64,000 nucleotides of DNA from Marinobacter alexandrii (lineage in GTDB: Bacteria > Bacteroidota > Bacteroidia > Cytophagales > Cyclobacteriaceae). Positions 46,818-55,785 of this stretch are shown here, one piece after another. Position 1 is the stretch's first letter. Every line of letters starts with the position of its first letter. The notes beneath the pieces are model-generated. The model ran no database searches and was not told where the DNA came from. It saw nothing but the letters and a program-made list of their open reading frames with translations. The stretch spans positions 62,001 to 126,000 of the forward strand of contig JBDWTN010000007.1 in NCBI GenBank assembly GCA_039984955.1, given 5' to 3'. Made by a program: the position numbers and the translations under genes.

Positions 46818-47921
46818 CTATTTCACAATTAATCGATGGATCTGTACTTCTTTCCCCGGATAAGAAATCCGCACATAATAAGTTCCAGATTTAAATCCCG
46901 AGGTATCTAGTTGTATCCGCCCGCTTTCGTATTTCCCATCTACTTGTCTCCATTCCGATGTAATTGGATTGCTTACTTCTACAACCAACTGGTCAGGATA
47001 TTCAATTTCTGAATCCAGAACTACGTATTCTGGCTGTCCAGATTTAACTGGGTTGGGATACATTTTCTTGATTGAAGATTCCGCAAACTGACTTTTCTGA
47101 AGCTTACTGCTATAAATATGATAGTCACTTTCTTCCCTCAAATACCCTCCTTCTAGTGTCCCGAAAAAACCTCCATATTTACATACAGCCCAATAGGTTG
47201 CTTCAGGATAGCTATTATTGGAAATTTGGTCGGGCACTTTTTCAAATTCGTCAGGTTCTAATGGACGCCCATTTCGATCGGTTTCACCTACATATTTATA
47301 TAGGCTTCCGGCTACATAAAAAGTGTACGTATTAAGGTATTTTTCACCATTAATCTTATAATCATCGTCGTTAGTTGGCAATAGGTATGTCGCTTTAGTT
47401 GGCTTGAAGGGAGCTTGAACCATCAGGTAAAAAGAATTTCCTTGAGCAAGCCCTCCACGTATTCTTACATTTTTGTCCTTCGATAAAGGCAGCTCCCACT
47501 CCTTTAGGTCTATCTTCCGTCGTTTATCAGTGCCATCGTAAATGATATTTCTATCACTAAAAAATGCATATTTGAGTTTGTCACTTCCTCGAACATCTAA
47601 AAGATTAAGCTTTTGCACTTTTGAACCATTGAGAAAATAGTCCCCTCCAATAGGAATTCCATAAACGGTATGTTTGCCAACATTTTTGAGTTCTAGAATA
47701 AAATAGATGTATTCTCCACATGTAGATGACTCTTCCTCACCTCTGCTAGAATCGCCATAACCCAAATCTTTATAATATTCAGGCCCACCCACATCTGCTT
47801 TTACGATTTGAAGAGATACGTCATAATCTGAGGGATTATATCTCACGAGCTTAGGTCCAGTCTGGCTGAAAGAGTATAAAGAGATAAAGCACCCAAAAAG
47901 AAATGTTAAAATTATTTTCAT
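46818..47921 (-). CDS. Secreted T9SS cargo protein
   Basis: A 367-residue protein with signal peptide (CFISLYSFSQ), an uncharacterised beta-rich N-terminal part (about 20-270) with a conserved-looking STCGEYIYFILELKNVGKHT segment, and a C-terminal type A sorting domain (MYPNPVKSG... GTYYVRISYPGKE). It is convergent with the other T9SS cargo gene and is followed by the DUF4493 lipoprotein run on the same strand. The first part has no recognised family. Confidence 0.75.
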   Translation of the reverse strand: MKIILTFLFGCFISLYSFSQTGPKLVRYNPSDYDVSLQIVKADVGGPEYYKDLGYGDSSRGEEESSTCGEYIYFILELKNVGKHTVYGIPIGGDYFLNGSKVQKLNLLDVRGSDKLKYAFFSDRNIIYDGTDKRRKIDLKEWELPLSKDKNVRIRGGLAQGNSFYLMVQAPFKPTKATYLLPTNDDDYKINGEKYLNTYTFYVAGSLYKYVGETDRNGRPLEPDEFEKVPDQISNNSYPEATYWAVCKYGGFFGTLEGGYLREESDYHIYSSKLQKSQFAESSIKKMYPNPVKSGQPEYVVLDSEIEYPDQLVVEVSNPITSEWRQVDGKYESGRIQLDTSGFKSGTYYVRISYPGKEVQIHRLIVK

Positions 47922-47948
47922 GACTTAGTTATAAAGAGTTTATCGCAA

Positions 47949-49874
47949 CTATAGGTTTCCGTTTTTGTCTGTTTCAAATACCCATATATCATAAATTCCT
48001 CTATTTTTTGGTACATCACCATCACTAGACGCACTTGCACCGACTGTTAGATAAGTCCCGTCGGCTCTTTTTATGGACCTTCCTGCCTGATCTTGATTTG
48101 ATCCCCCATACGTTCTTGAAGTAAGAAGATTCCCCATGTAATCAACTTCTATTGACCACAAATCAAATCGACCCTTATTACTTGGGAGGTCTCCGTCCGA
48201 TGAGAAACTATCTCCTGATATCAAGTAGCCATTTCCAGGCAATACTTGTACACTAGATGGAAATTCATTATCAGTTCCTCCATAGCTTTTTTTCAATTGA
48301 ACAGTACCAGTACTACTCATCTTAATCAATAGAAAATCGACCCCTAAACCTACGAGTGATTCTGAAGAACCTACTACCACAAGGCCACCATCATCCGTCA
48401 ATTCCAAATCACTAATACGATCAGAACGAGTGGAGCCATTTGATTTATTCCACAATAAATTTCCTTGAGGATCCAGACGCAAAATCCAGAAATCATATAA
48501 ACCAATCGGAATAGAGACATTACCATCACGGGAAAGGCTAGATCCTCCTACGTAAAAGCCTCCATCAGAAGTTTGCCTAATTACTACGGCAAAATCATTT
48601 GAAGTTCCTCCATAGGACTTTTGCCATTGTATTGCTCCAGTGTCAGTTAGCTTGACAATCCAGTAATCATACCCACCAAGATTCACAAATAAATCACCGT
48701 CTAGTGAGTTACTGTGGCCTGCAAATATGTAACCCCCATCCAATGTTTGAACTACAGAAACTGCAATATCAAATCTTGAACCACCAAATGATCTTTGCCA
48801 TTGAATATTGCCATTATCATCCAGTTTTACTATCCATACATCCGCAGGTGCAAAAGGAGATGATGCGGTATATCCTCCTAAGATGTATCCACCATCGGAA
48901 GTCTCAGCCACAGAATTTATGGCATCAGCAAATGAATTTCCTATCAATTTTTTCCATTGAATCTGGCCATTTATATCAAATTTCAAAACAAAACCATCAG
49001 ATTTTCCCTGCACTCCAGCAAAATCACCATCATGTGAATTCGCTGTTCCAGCCACAAGATATCCACCATCACTGGTTTCAATGATTTCAGTAGCAACATC
49101 GTCTTCCGATCCTCCAAAAACAGCATTTAAGTTATCATTCGGGAAAAGATCTATCACATCCACACTCTCATCCACATTGATTTGAATGCTGATCTGTCCA
49201 CCTTCAATTGTCGCATCCAGGTTTAATCGATAATGCGTACGAGGTTTCGGGTTATCTATAGAAGCTGTAAACGTTTTCTCAACCAATGTACTATCTACCT
49301 GATAGTAAGCTATTCTTGCTCTTATGTCCAATGGTTTCGGAGCAAAATAGCCGGATCGTGTCTCTCCTGTTTGGTAGAAAAGCGAATCTGATGTATTTCT
49401 AACCTTTACTGCTCCCTCGTAAATATCAAATCCCTGAGTTACATTTTGAGAAAATACAAATGACACTTGCGTATTGACCAACTCTGTATCAATAATCACC
49501 GACTGAAAACCGCCTTGACTAACACTAAAGATCGAAGAAGATCCAAAAAAGAATGGGTTTTCAAAAGCTGCATTGACTTGATTATTTGAACTGGCCTCTG
49601 CATAATAATTACCAACAGGCAAGGAAAGGCTATCCGGTGCATCTGCTAATCTGGGGATATCGAGAACCAGTACACTGTCACTAGTGAAAATAGAGACTTT
49701 GAAATCATCGGTATTGACCGTTTGGGTACGGCCCGCCACTGATTCTTCTATCATTATTCCAATATCGAAGCTCAAGAAGCCTTCGGAAATAGGCGTTTGG
49801 AGTACATCTTCTTCACATGAAGAAATGATAAAACCGGTAATTATAAAAAAAAGAAAAGCATATATGTTTTTCAT
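47949..49874 (-). CDS. DUF4493-like lipoprotein with seven DGGY repeats
   Basis: A 641-residue lipoprotein (ISSC, Cys20). Residues about 30-235 form a DUF4493-like domain with FSVSQGGFQSVIIDTELVNT and SGYFAPKPLDI. Residues about 250-641 hold seven tandem repeats of about 50-55 residues with the core ETSDGGY-[LI]-x-GG-x-S-x-DGD, which resemble beta-propeller blades. The signal and N-domain are closely related to the next gene upstream, but here they are joined to a propeller. Probably a surface lipoprotein; its ligand is unknown. Confidence 0.8.
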   Translation of the reverse strand: MKNIYAFLFFIITGFIISSCEEDVLQTPISEGFLSFDIGIMIEESVAGRTQTVNTDDFKVSIFTSDSVLVLDIPRLADAPDSLSLPVGNYYAEASSNNQVNAAFENPFFFGSSSIFSVSQGGFQSVIIDTELVNTQVSFVFSQNVTQGFDIYEGAVKVRNTSDSLFYQTGETRSGYFAPKPLDIRARIAYYQVDSTLVEKTFTASIDNPKPRTHYRLNLDATIEGGQISIQINVDESVDVIDLFPNDNLNAVFGGSEDDVATEIIETSDGGYLVAGTANSHDGDFAGVQGKSDGFVLKFDINGQIQWKKLIGNSFADAINSVAETSDGGYILGGYTASSPFAPADVWIVKLDDNGNIQWQRSFGGSRFDIAVSVVQTLDGGYIFAGHSNSLDGDLFVNLGGYDYWIVKLTDTGAIQWQKSYGGTSNDFAVVIRQTSDGGFYVGGSSLSRDGNVSIPIGLYDFWILRLDPQGNLLWNKSNGSTRSDRISDLELTDDGGLVVVGSSESLVGLGVDFLLIKMSSTGTVQLKKSYGGTDNEFPSSVQVLPGNGYLISGDSFSSDGDLPSNKGRFDLWSIEVDYMGNLLTSRTYGGSNQDQAGRSIKRADGTYLTVGASASSDGDVPKNRGIYDIWVFETDKNGNL

Positions 49875-49910
49875 GATTGTCTATTTTGATTCAAAGTGAT
49901 TTTGATTTGA

Positions 49911-51218
49911 TTAATATTGGTTTGTGGAGCTCAATCCCTGAAATGCCAACACAAGCCCAAGAGTGGTATTACCTAAAGTGGGAACATTCGAAGCATTGCC
50001 TGAGGCATAGTAATACCTGCCAACAGTATTCCCCAAAGTGTAGCCTATTGCACTTCTTGAATAGAGTGCTAAATGGGCATTTGAGTTCATTCTTCTACTA
50101 CTCCCTTTCAATACAAAGAAATTTTCTCCCGCCTGATGTGCAGGCAAAGCCTGGCCTACCCTTTGATACTGGTCTGTTATGCTCGATTCAGAAAGTTTTA
50201 CCTCTGCCTCAAAAGCATTGACATTCGAATTGCAGGAATACTTAAATGCAAATAGGTAGTTACCCGACGGGACAGTAGTTCCGATATCATTGACAAATGT
50301 GAACTGGGTACCTGGGAATGTAAGATTTGAGTTGCTATACAACGAGTCAATTGCTCCAGATTGCGTCACACTTTGGAGGCCGTTCATGAGTTCACTATAT
50401 TCCTGAGAAGTGATTCGAATCCATTCGCCTGCCAATGCTTGTATATAAGCATTCTTTGAGGTAGTAAGAATTGATAGGATGTTTGGATTCAATCCAATGT
50501 CAACGGAATCTGCATCATCATCCACGTTGATTTGAATCTGACTATTTGAGACTCCAGCATCTATACTGAGTTGATAATTTGTCTTTGGAAGTGCGTTAGT
50601 TATTTTGGTAGTTAACTGCTTTTCAAGGATCGATCCATCTGGTTCCATATATTTTAAATCTACTTTTATGGAAAGGGGTCCGGAAGTGAAATAACCTGAG
50701 CGAGTCTCTCCTGTATCAAAAAACAAAGAATCTCCTGTTAGATCAGACGTCACCGTACCTGTGAATTCTGAAAATTCCTCAACGACATTTTGAGAGAATA
50801 AAAAAGAAACCTGAGTATTTGCAAGTTTTGTATTTATTATCACCGATTGACTTGCATTTTGTGAAACAGAAAACACATCTGTTTTCCCAAAATAATAGGG
50901 GCTCTCAAATGCTACGCTTGACAGATTGTTTGAGTTTGCTGTAGCATAATATGTGCCCACTGGCAATACAATGCTTTCAGGTATATCAGCAAATCTCAGG
51001 ATCGATAGAACTTCAGCATCAGTTTCATCATAGATTGTGACCATGAAGTCATCCGTATTTACGCTTTCGACCCTACCAGTAGGTATTTCCTCAATTGATA
51101 GCAAAAGTCCAACTTGAAGCAATCCATAATCGTTGAGATCGATGGGTTCATCCTCTCTGCAAGAGAGGGTACTTGCAATAAGCAATGAAAAAACACATAG
51201 TCTGAAAATAGCATTCAT
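49911..51218 (-). CDS. Mosaic lipoprotein: DUF4493-like domain plus novel C-terminal domain
   Basis: A 435-residue lipoprotein (TLSC, Cys20). Its first 230 residues match the N-domain of the 641-residue lipoprotein (VNTDDFMVTIYD, SVSQNASQSVIINTKL, TGETRSGYFTSGPL). Its last 200 residues (ILTTSKNAY onward, with TFVNDIGTTV, NYLFAFKYS, GENFFVLKG, LGLVLAF) match the whole of the following 227-residue protein. No family is recognised for the C-domain. Placement between its two donors and the conserved end GLSSTNQY suggest a gene made by fusion. Confidence 0.8.
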   Translation of the reverse strand: MNAIFRLCVFSLLIASTLSCREDEPIDLNDYGLLQVGLLLSIEEIPTGRVESVNTDDFMVTIYDETDAEVLSILRFADIPESIVLPVGTYYATANSNNLSSVAFESPYYFGKTDVFSVSQNASQSVIINTKLANTQVSFLFSQNVVEEFSEFTGTVTSDLTGDSLFFDTGETRSGYFTSGPLSIKVDLKYMEPDGSILEKQLTTKITNALPKTNYQLSIDAGVSNSQIQINVDDDADSVDIGLNPNILSILTTSKNAYIQALAGEWIRITSQEYSELMNGLQSVTQSGAIDSLYSNSNLTFPGTQFTFVNDIGTTVPSGNYLFAFKYSCNSNVNAFEAEVKLSESSITDQYQRVGQALPAHQAGENFFVLKGSSRRMNSNAHLALYSRSAIGYTLGNTVGRYYYASGNASNVPTLGNTTLGLVLAFQGLSSTNQY

Positions 51219-51255
51219 ATTAGCGTGCGTTACTGGTTTAATAAGTATTAGAAAT

Positions 51256-51939
51256 CTAGTATTGAACTGAGGAGCTTAGCCCCTGATAGGTAAGCACAAG
51301 TCCAAGGCTTGCATCTCCTGCCTGATCTATCTCGCTGGCGTTTCCAGGATTAAAAAAATACTTTCCATTGGATTCACCGGTTATGTAACCAATTTCCTTA
51401 GCAGAATAAATTGCAAGGTGAGATTCATTCTGTGTTGCTGGCCTTGTACCTTTAAATACAAAAAAGTTCTCCCCTGAAGGGTGAGCTGGAAGTCCAAAGG
51501 CGAACATGCTGTATCCTGAGTTTACATTCGTTTCTGATATCTTGACTCTTGCCTGAGCTTCCAACACATCAGAATTGCTAGAATATTTGAAAGCAAACAA
51601 GTAATGATTAGCCGGAATGGTTGCTCCGATATCATTCACAAAGGTGAAGCCCAGGGGTGAAAAAGTGAGATTGATGTTACTGTATTGTGCATCTGAAACT
51701 CCGGATTTAGCCACATCCTCCAATTTTTCTGCAAGTTCTTCGTATTCCGACGCTGTAATAGATACCCAGCGTTCCTGATCTGCTGCTTCATACGCTGATT
51801 TTGATGTTGTAAGTATCGATATAATACTTAGCTCTGAGTCGTCCATGGACGGGATATCATCATTACCTTCATCTTTATTACAAGATGATAAAATGACAAC
51901 TACAGACAGCAAAAATGATTTCGTGAATTTCGTTTTCAT
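51256..51939 (-). CDS. Lipoprotein consisting of the novel C-terminal domain
   Basis: A 227-residue lipoprotein (ILSSC, Cys20). After an acidic linker (DEGNDDIPSMDDSE) it carries one copy of the same domain found at the C-terminus of the 435-residue neighbour: ILTTSKSAY, SEYEELAEKLEDV, TFVNDIGATI, HYLFAFKYS, GENFFVFKG and the ending GLSSSVQY. The C-domain is about 190 residues and was not recognised. Expressed first in the three-gene run; a surface role is inference. Confidence 0.75.
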   Translation of the reverse strand: MKTKFTKSFLLSVVVILSSCNKDEGNDDIPSMDDSELSIISILTTSKSAYEAADQERWVSITASEYEELAEKLEDVAKSGVSDAQYSNINLTFSPLGFTFVNDIGATIPANHYLFAFKYSSNSDVLEAQARVKISETNVNSGYSMFAFGLPAHPSGENFFVFKGTRPATQNESHLAIYSAKEIGYITGESNGKYFFNPGNASEIDQAGDASLGLVLTYQGLSSSVQY

Positions 51940-52066
51940 AGGTGTTAGTTAAAATTTCACTACCTACGAAAGGTTAACCACTATTGGATTTTTGCTTCCT
52001 GAATTTACTTGAAAATCCAGCTCCTGAATTTTTTTCGTAGGTTAGAAAAAACCAAATCAAACACCT
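51940..52066. promoter_or_regulatory. Divergent promoter region with nested inverted repeats
   Basis: The two divergent genes have the same start context (AACACCTATGAAA on each strand), and an inner pair ACCTACGAAA (51962-51971) / TTTCGTAGGT (52033-52042) is inverted. Short direct repeats (CCTGAATTT) lie between them. No clear -7/-33 pair was read. The symmetry is seen; a shared regulator is inference. Confidence 0.5.
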
Positions 52067-53098
52067 ATGAAACACACCTTAATCACCCTAATGGTATTGC
52101 TATGCTTTGGAGCATTTTCTCGGAGCGTTCCCAACTCTTCTCCACCGAAGGGACCTGATGCTCGAATAAAAATTGTCGGTGCTTCTTTCAACAAGGGCCT
52201 AACTAAAGGAGAAATACCATGTACAAATGAAATTTATCTGAAGGTCCGAGTAGAAATGGTTAGAGGATATTGTGCTGTTCCTATCAAAGCTTACCACTAT
52301 GTAGATGGCAGCTTGAAGGACAGCATCAAACTACATAGCAATTCCACCCTACAAGAAGAGGACTATTTCTTCAATGGAAAGGGGTCTCCATATTATGACA
52401 TAAACTCAATTCCTGATCCACTTTCCTTGTTACTTAAATCCACGGAATATAACCCTGTAGTATTTCCCGATGCTATGTCTAGCAAGACTCTTAGATGGAT
52501 TGATTCCACAGGCCAATATCATAAGAAGCTGTATTACATTATTGTTAAGGCACCTTTCGAAGCATCTCCCCCGAGTGGATCAATAAAGCAGAATAAGTAT
52601 GTGTTTAAAATCAATGATCAGATTATTCAATTGGATATGCTTGGCAGCAAGCATTTGAAGGTAAACGACACTGATAAATCCAATAACATTGATACTAAGA
52701 CCTTTTACCAGCGATGCAACACACAGGAGGTGTTCGCCAAATCCTATCCTGAAACATTTTTGGAGAAAGAAATTGAAATCATTGAGGAGCCGGAAAAAAT
52801 CGGGAATAAAATCATCAACTTCCTCTATCCAACAAATGAAAGCTTAAAACCCGGAACCAAATTGACTATAAACCTCTTCACCGAGTACAATGGAAGACCT
52901 CTTAATTTAAATAAAGTGCAGTGGAAAATTTTTGACTTACAAGGGAACTCTTACCTCATTATAGCTCGTAGAGTGACAGGGTTTGTTAATCAAAGCCTAA
53001 TTTTTGATCTACCTACCAGTATTCGTTCTGGTCCCTATGTTTGTCAAATTTTCTATGAAGGAAAAATGGAAGCAGAGCTTTTTGTGATTCATAAATAA
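52067..53098 (+). CDS. Secreted beta-rich protein with a T9SS-like C-terminus
   Basis: A 343-residue protein with signal peptide (MVLLCFGAFSRS). The middle (about 30-240) is beta-rich and unrecognised. The last 85 residues (IINFLYPTNESLKPGTKLT ... GPYVCQIFYEGKMEAELFVIHK, in parts) look like a T9SS type A domain, although the usual YPNP start reads YPTN. It is divergent from the 227-residue lipoprotein and ends at a strong terminator. It may be exported by T9SS; this is not certain. Confidence 0.65.
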   Translation: MKHTLITLMVLLCFGAFSRSVPNSSPPKGPDARIKIVGASFNKGLTKGEIPCTNEIYLKVRVEMVRGYCAVPIKAYHYVDGSLKDSIKLHSNSTLQEEDYFFNGKGSPYYDINSIPDPLSLLLKSTEYNPVVFPDAMSSKTLRWIDSTGQYHKKLYYIIVKAPFEASPPSGSIKQNKYVFKINDQIIQLDMLGSKHLKVNDTDKSNNIDTKTFYQRCNTQEVFAKSYPETFLEKEIEIIEEPEKIGNKIINFLYPTNESLKPGTKLTINLFTEYNGRPLNLNKVQWKIFDLQGNSYLIIARRVTGFVNQSLIFDLPTSIRSGPYVCQIFYEGKMEAELFVIHK

Positions 53099-53117
53099 GG
53101 CACAAATGTCCTAGAAC

Positions 53118-53150
53118 GTTCCTGGATCTTTCGGATCCAGGAACTATTTT
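53118..53150 (+). terminator. Terminator after the T9SS-like protein
   Basis: An 11-bp perfect stem (GTTCCTGGATC / GATCCAGGAAC) with loop TTTCG is followed by TATTTT. It separates the gene from the flavoprotein at 53198. Confidence 0.9.
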
Positions 53151-53197
53151 AAATCAAGTAAGCCACTGGACTGGTGTCAATTGCCTTTCTTTGATGT

Positions 53198-54403
53198 GTG
53201 AAAGTAATCGTCATAGGTGGTGGTGCAGCAGGATTCTTTGCAGCCATCAATATTGCAGAGAAACATCCTGATTATGAGGTTACCATACTCGAAAAATCGA
53301 GCAAAATTTTGCAAAAAGTGCGCGTATCTGGTGGTGGGAGATGCAACGTAACCAATGCCAGAGCTAAGCCTTCGGAGCTCGTCCATTTCTATCCCAGAGG
53401 TCAAAAAAAACTGCATTCGCTATTCAAAAGATTCACAACCGCCGACATGGTTGAGTGGTTAGAGAAACGAAGGGTGAAAACCAAAGCAGAAGAAGATCTT
53501 CGCCTGTTTCCAATCACCGATTCATCTCAAACGGTGATTGATTGTTTTGAAAAAGAAGCCAAAAAACACGGGGTAAATGTTATTAACAACTGTGCATTAA
53601 AATCTCTAAAATTTACAGCAGGAAAATGGAATCTTGAAACAACTCAATCAACCATGGATGCTAATAAAGTAGTCGTTGCAACAGGTTCTTCTTCAGCCAT
53701 GTGGAATCTGTTGAAGGAAACAGGGCTTGAAATTACAGATATAGTTCCTTCCCTTTTTACATTCAATATCAAAGACGAACGAATCAAAGATCTTCAAGGA
53801 ATTTCCTTTACCGAAGCTCAAGTAAAAATCGCTGGAAGCAAATTAGATGAAAGTGGTCCTTTGCTGATTACACATTGGGGACTCAGTGGACCAGCAATAC
53901 TGAAGCTCTCATCTTGGGGTGCCTATGAATTGGGCGCGAACAATTATCATTTTGATATTCTAGTGAACTTCACTGGAACCTTAAAGCCAGATGAATTCAG
54001 CATGCATCTTTCTCAATACAAAGAAGCAAACCCCAAAAGAAAGGTGGTCAACTATCCTCTCTTCGATCTACCCAAACGTTTTTGGGAACGGATAACAGCC
54101 TATTGCGAGATAGGCCCAGGAACGCCATTTGGCGAACTGTCTAAAAAACAGGCCAACAAGCTTGTGGAAGAATTATGCCAGGGCAAGTACGAAGTTACAG
54201 GCAAGAGTACCTTCAAAGATGAATTTGTAACCGCTGGTGGCGTTGACCTCAATGAAATAAACCTTGACACATTTGAATGTAAACGGTTTCCAGGACTGTA
54301 CCTTGCTGGAGAGGTGTTGAACATTGATGCACTTACAGGTGGATTTAACTTTCAGGCCTGCTGGAGTGGTGGCTGGGTTATTTCCGAGAACATAAACGAA
54401 TAA
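53198..54403 (+). CDS. BaiN/HI0933-family flavoprotein (GTG start)
   Basis: A 401-residue FAD-dependent oxidoreductase. The N-terminal FAD motif GGGAAGFFAAI and the family signature VSGGGRCNVTNA near residue 45, plus TAGGVDLNEI and the ending LNIDALTGGFNFQACWSGGW, identify the HI0933/BaiN group. The start must be GTG at 53198, since it brings the FAD motif to residue 6 and no in-frame ATG precedes it. Members include the bile-acid reductase BaiN and RdsA-like proteins; the substrate here is unknown. The remnants of a second copy lie at 55521-55613. Confidence 0.9.
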   Translation: MKVIVIGGGAAGFFAAINIAEKHPDYEVTILEKSSKILQKVRVSGGGRCNVTNARAKPSELVHFYPRGQKKLHSLFKRFTTADMVEWLEKRRVKTKAEEDLRLFPITDSSQTVIDCFEKEAKKHGVNVINNCALKSLKFTAGKWNLETTQSTMDANKVVVATGSSSAMWNLLKETGLEITDIVPSLFTFNIKDERIKDLQGISFTEAQVKIAGSKLDESGPLLITHWGLSGPAILKLSSWGAYELGANNYHFDILVNFTGTLKPDEFSMHLSQYKEANPKRKVVNYPLFDLPKRFWERITAYCEIGPGTPFGELSKKQANKLVEELCQGKYEVTGKSTFKDEFVTAGGVDLNEINLDTFECKRFPGLYLAGEVLNIDALTGGFNFQACWSGGWVISENINE

Positions 54404-54421
54404 GAACACTTGACGCTAGAA

Positions 54422-55444
54422 TCAGCTCCCTGTGGGTTGATTCATCAACAAAAAGGAGTCATTCTTCAGTACGTAAGTTTTTGGTGATCTTGATGCATCT
54501 TCAGGGTACGAGATTGTGACATAAACCTCCTCACCTTGCTCTTTTACATTCATCTTCGCTCCCTCTCTCACCTCTTTTCGCGATAGCACCAGCGAATTGG
54601 TATAAGGAATACGTTGCTTAGGAGTCACCAAGTCGCCATGGAAGACAGGAGAATTCTCAATCATTTCTCTCTTTCCAATATGATAAATACGAACCCAGGA
54701 ACTTGGAACATATGGTCTGTATCGAACCAATAAATAGTTACCTGCTGAATATGAGCTAACATAATCATCATACTCTTCAAACATGAAATCGACCGTTTTT
54801 CCGGCTGTTCGATAGACCATAGTTCCATCATAGGTTGGCTCAAGATCACCGTCTATCACTACTTTTATGGTAATGAGTCCTGTCATGTCATCATAATCTA
54901 ACGAGAGGCTTGCGTCCCTGGAAACAGAATCTCCATATTGGAAAATAGTGGTTAAACCCTTTTTCTTGTATTGCTCTGCATAGTCTACCTCTTCTCTTTC
55001 AAATCCACCACCAAAGAGATCCAAATAGTATTCAATAGGCTCTGGTCTTTCCAAAAATAGGCTTAAGGCTCCTTCGGGAACCCACCCTGATAAAGAAGAG
55101 CTATCAGACTTCACCTTGTACCAAGTCTTAGATTCCACAAAAACCTGATCAATTACTTCCAGGGTCTCCCCATAATCAAGATTATCAACAAACGCAGTTG
55201 ACGTCACTGGATCTTCACGAAGTACAACATGATCATCTTCTACAATGGCAAATTGAAATGCAAATGGCTCTGGAGCTAACTCCTCTTGTTGCTCTTGAGT
55301 GTCCTTTTCTGAAGGTTTATCTTCTGTCTTTTCGGCACTCTTCTCGACCATCTCCACTGGTTCGGTTCCAGATTCATTTGATACGTTAGATTGACATGCA
55401 CTGAACAAAAGTAACAGTGCGACGGTTGGTGAGATTTTATTCAT
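54422..55444 (-). CDS. Lipoprotein with an SH3-like domain
   Basis: A 340-residue lipoprotein (LLLFSACQS, Cys17), then a Glu/Lys-rich linker (about 20-60), one bacterial SH3 domain (about 65-130; VVLREDPVTSTAFVDN, ETLEVID, SGWVPEGAL) and an unrecognised beta-rich C-terminal domain (about 140-335). Bacterial SH3 domains bind peptides or cell-wall fragments. It is convergent with the flavoprotein, with 18 bases between the stop codons. A degenerate piece of its 5' end lies at 55487-55518. Confidence 0.75.
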   Translation of the reverse strand: MNKISPTVALLLLFSACQSNVSNESGTEPVEMVEKSAEKTEDKPSEKDTQEQQEELAPEPFAFQFAIVEDDHVVLREDPVTSTAFVDNLDYGETLEVIDQVFVESKTWYKVKSDSSSLSGWVPEGALSLFLERPEPIEYYLDLFGGGFEREEVDYAEQYKKKGLTTIFQYGDSVSRDASLSLDYDDMTGLITIKVVIDGDLEPTYDGTMVYRTAGKTVDFMFEEYDDYVSSYSAGNYLLVRYRPYVPSSWVRIYHIGKREMIENSPVFHGDLVTPKQRIPYTNSLVLSRKEVREGAKMNVKEQGEEVYVTISYPEDASRSPKTYVLKNDSFLLMNQPTGS

Positions 55445-55486
55445 ATCACTTATAAAAATAAATCATTCCTCGTTTATTTGACATCA

Positions 55487-55518
55487 CTAGATTGACACGC
55501 TGAACAAATCAACAATAA
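55487..55518 (-). pseudogene. Degenerate piece of the SH3 lipoprotein 5' end
   Basis: The minus strand here repeats the lipobox region of the SH3 gene (TTTGTTCAGyG..TGTCAATCTA), with a 2-base loss. It lies immediately left of the flavoprotein remnant. The similarity is seen by eye and is short, so this is a moderate call. Confidence 0.55.
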
Positions 55519-55520
55519 TA

Positions 55521-55613
55521 GGCGAGAGTATCTTTAAAGAAGAGTTTGTAGCTGCCGGTTGATTCTACTTACAGGTCTGCTGGATCGGAGGTTGGGGGTT
55601 TTCAGAAAACATT
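55521..55613 (+). pseudogene. Remnant of a second flavoprotein gene
   Basis: Translation in one frame gives GESIFKEEFVAAG, a stop, then FYLQVCWIGGWGFSENI. This matches the flavoprotein ends GKSTFKDEFVTAG and FNFQACWSGGWVISENI, with the 37 or so residues between them deleted. A stop codon sits at the join. It is a decayed copy of the gene at 53198-54403. Confidence 0.8.
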
Positions 55614-55655
55614 TTATTAAATACTTATAGTCGACTATAAGTATTTAATAAAATG
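55610..55655. repeat. 46-bp perfect palindrome
   Basis: A 23-bp arm (first part CATTTTATTAAATACTTATA) and its exact reverse complement meet at the GTCGAC centre with no loop. It lies directly after the flavoprotein remnant. No mismatches were found on checking base by base. Confidence 0.95.
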
Positions 55656-55785
55656 GATAATAATCACAAAGTAAATCAAGCAAAAGCCCCGTACGGCACC
55701 AGAATAAGCAAAAGAGGTATATTTGAAAGGTAGATAAACGACATACGTTGTTTACATTAATGTTGTACTTAATTGGAAACCATAT
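55656..55785. other. 130-bp spacer before the 4-fold beta flower gene
   Basis: AT-rich DNA with no gene, hairpin or clear promoter recognised. It includes a CATACGTTGTTTAC sequence that may be the degraded left end of the cassette array. With the remnants and palindrome, it fills the gap from 55445. Confidence 0.4.

Noticed and set aside
48704-49084. A 126-residue plus-strand frame opposite the DGGY-repeat lipoprotein
   Set aside because: The His/Gln-rich sequence is the antisense of the repeats.
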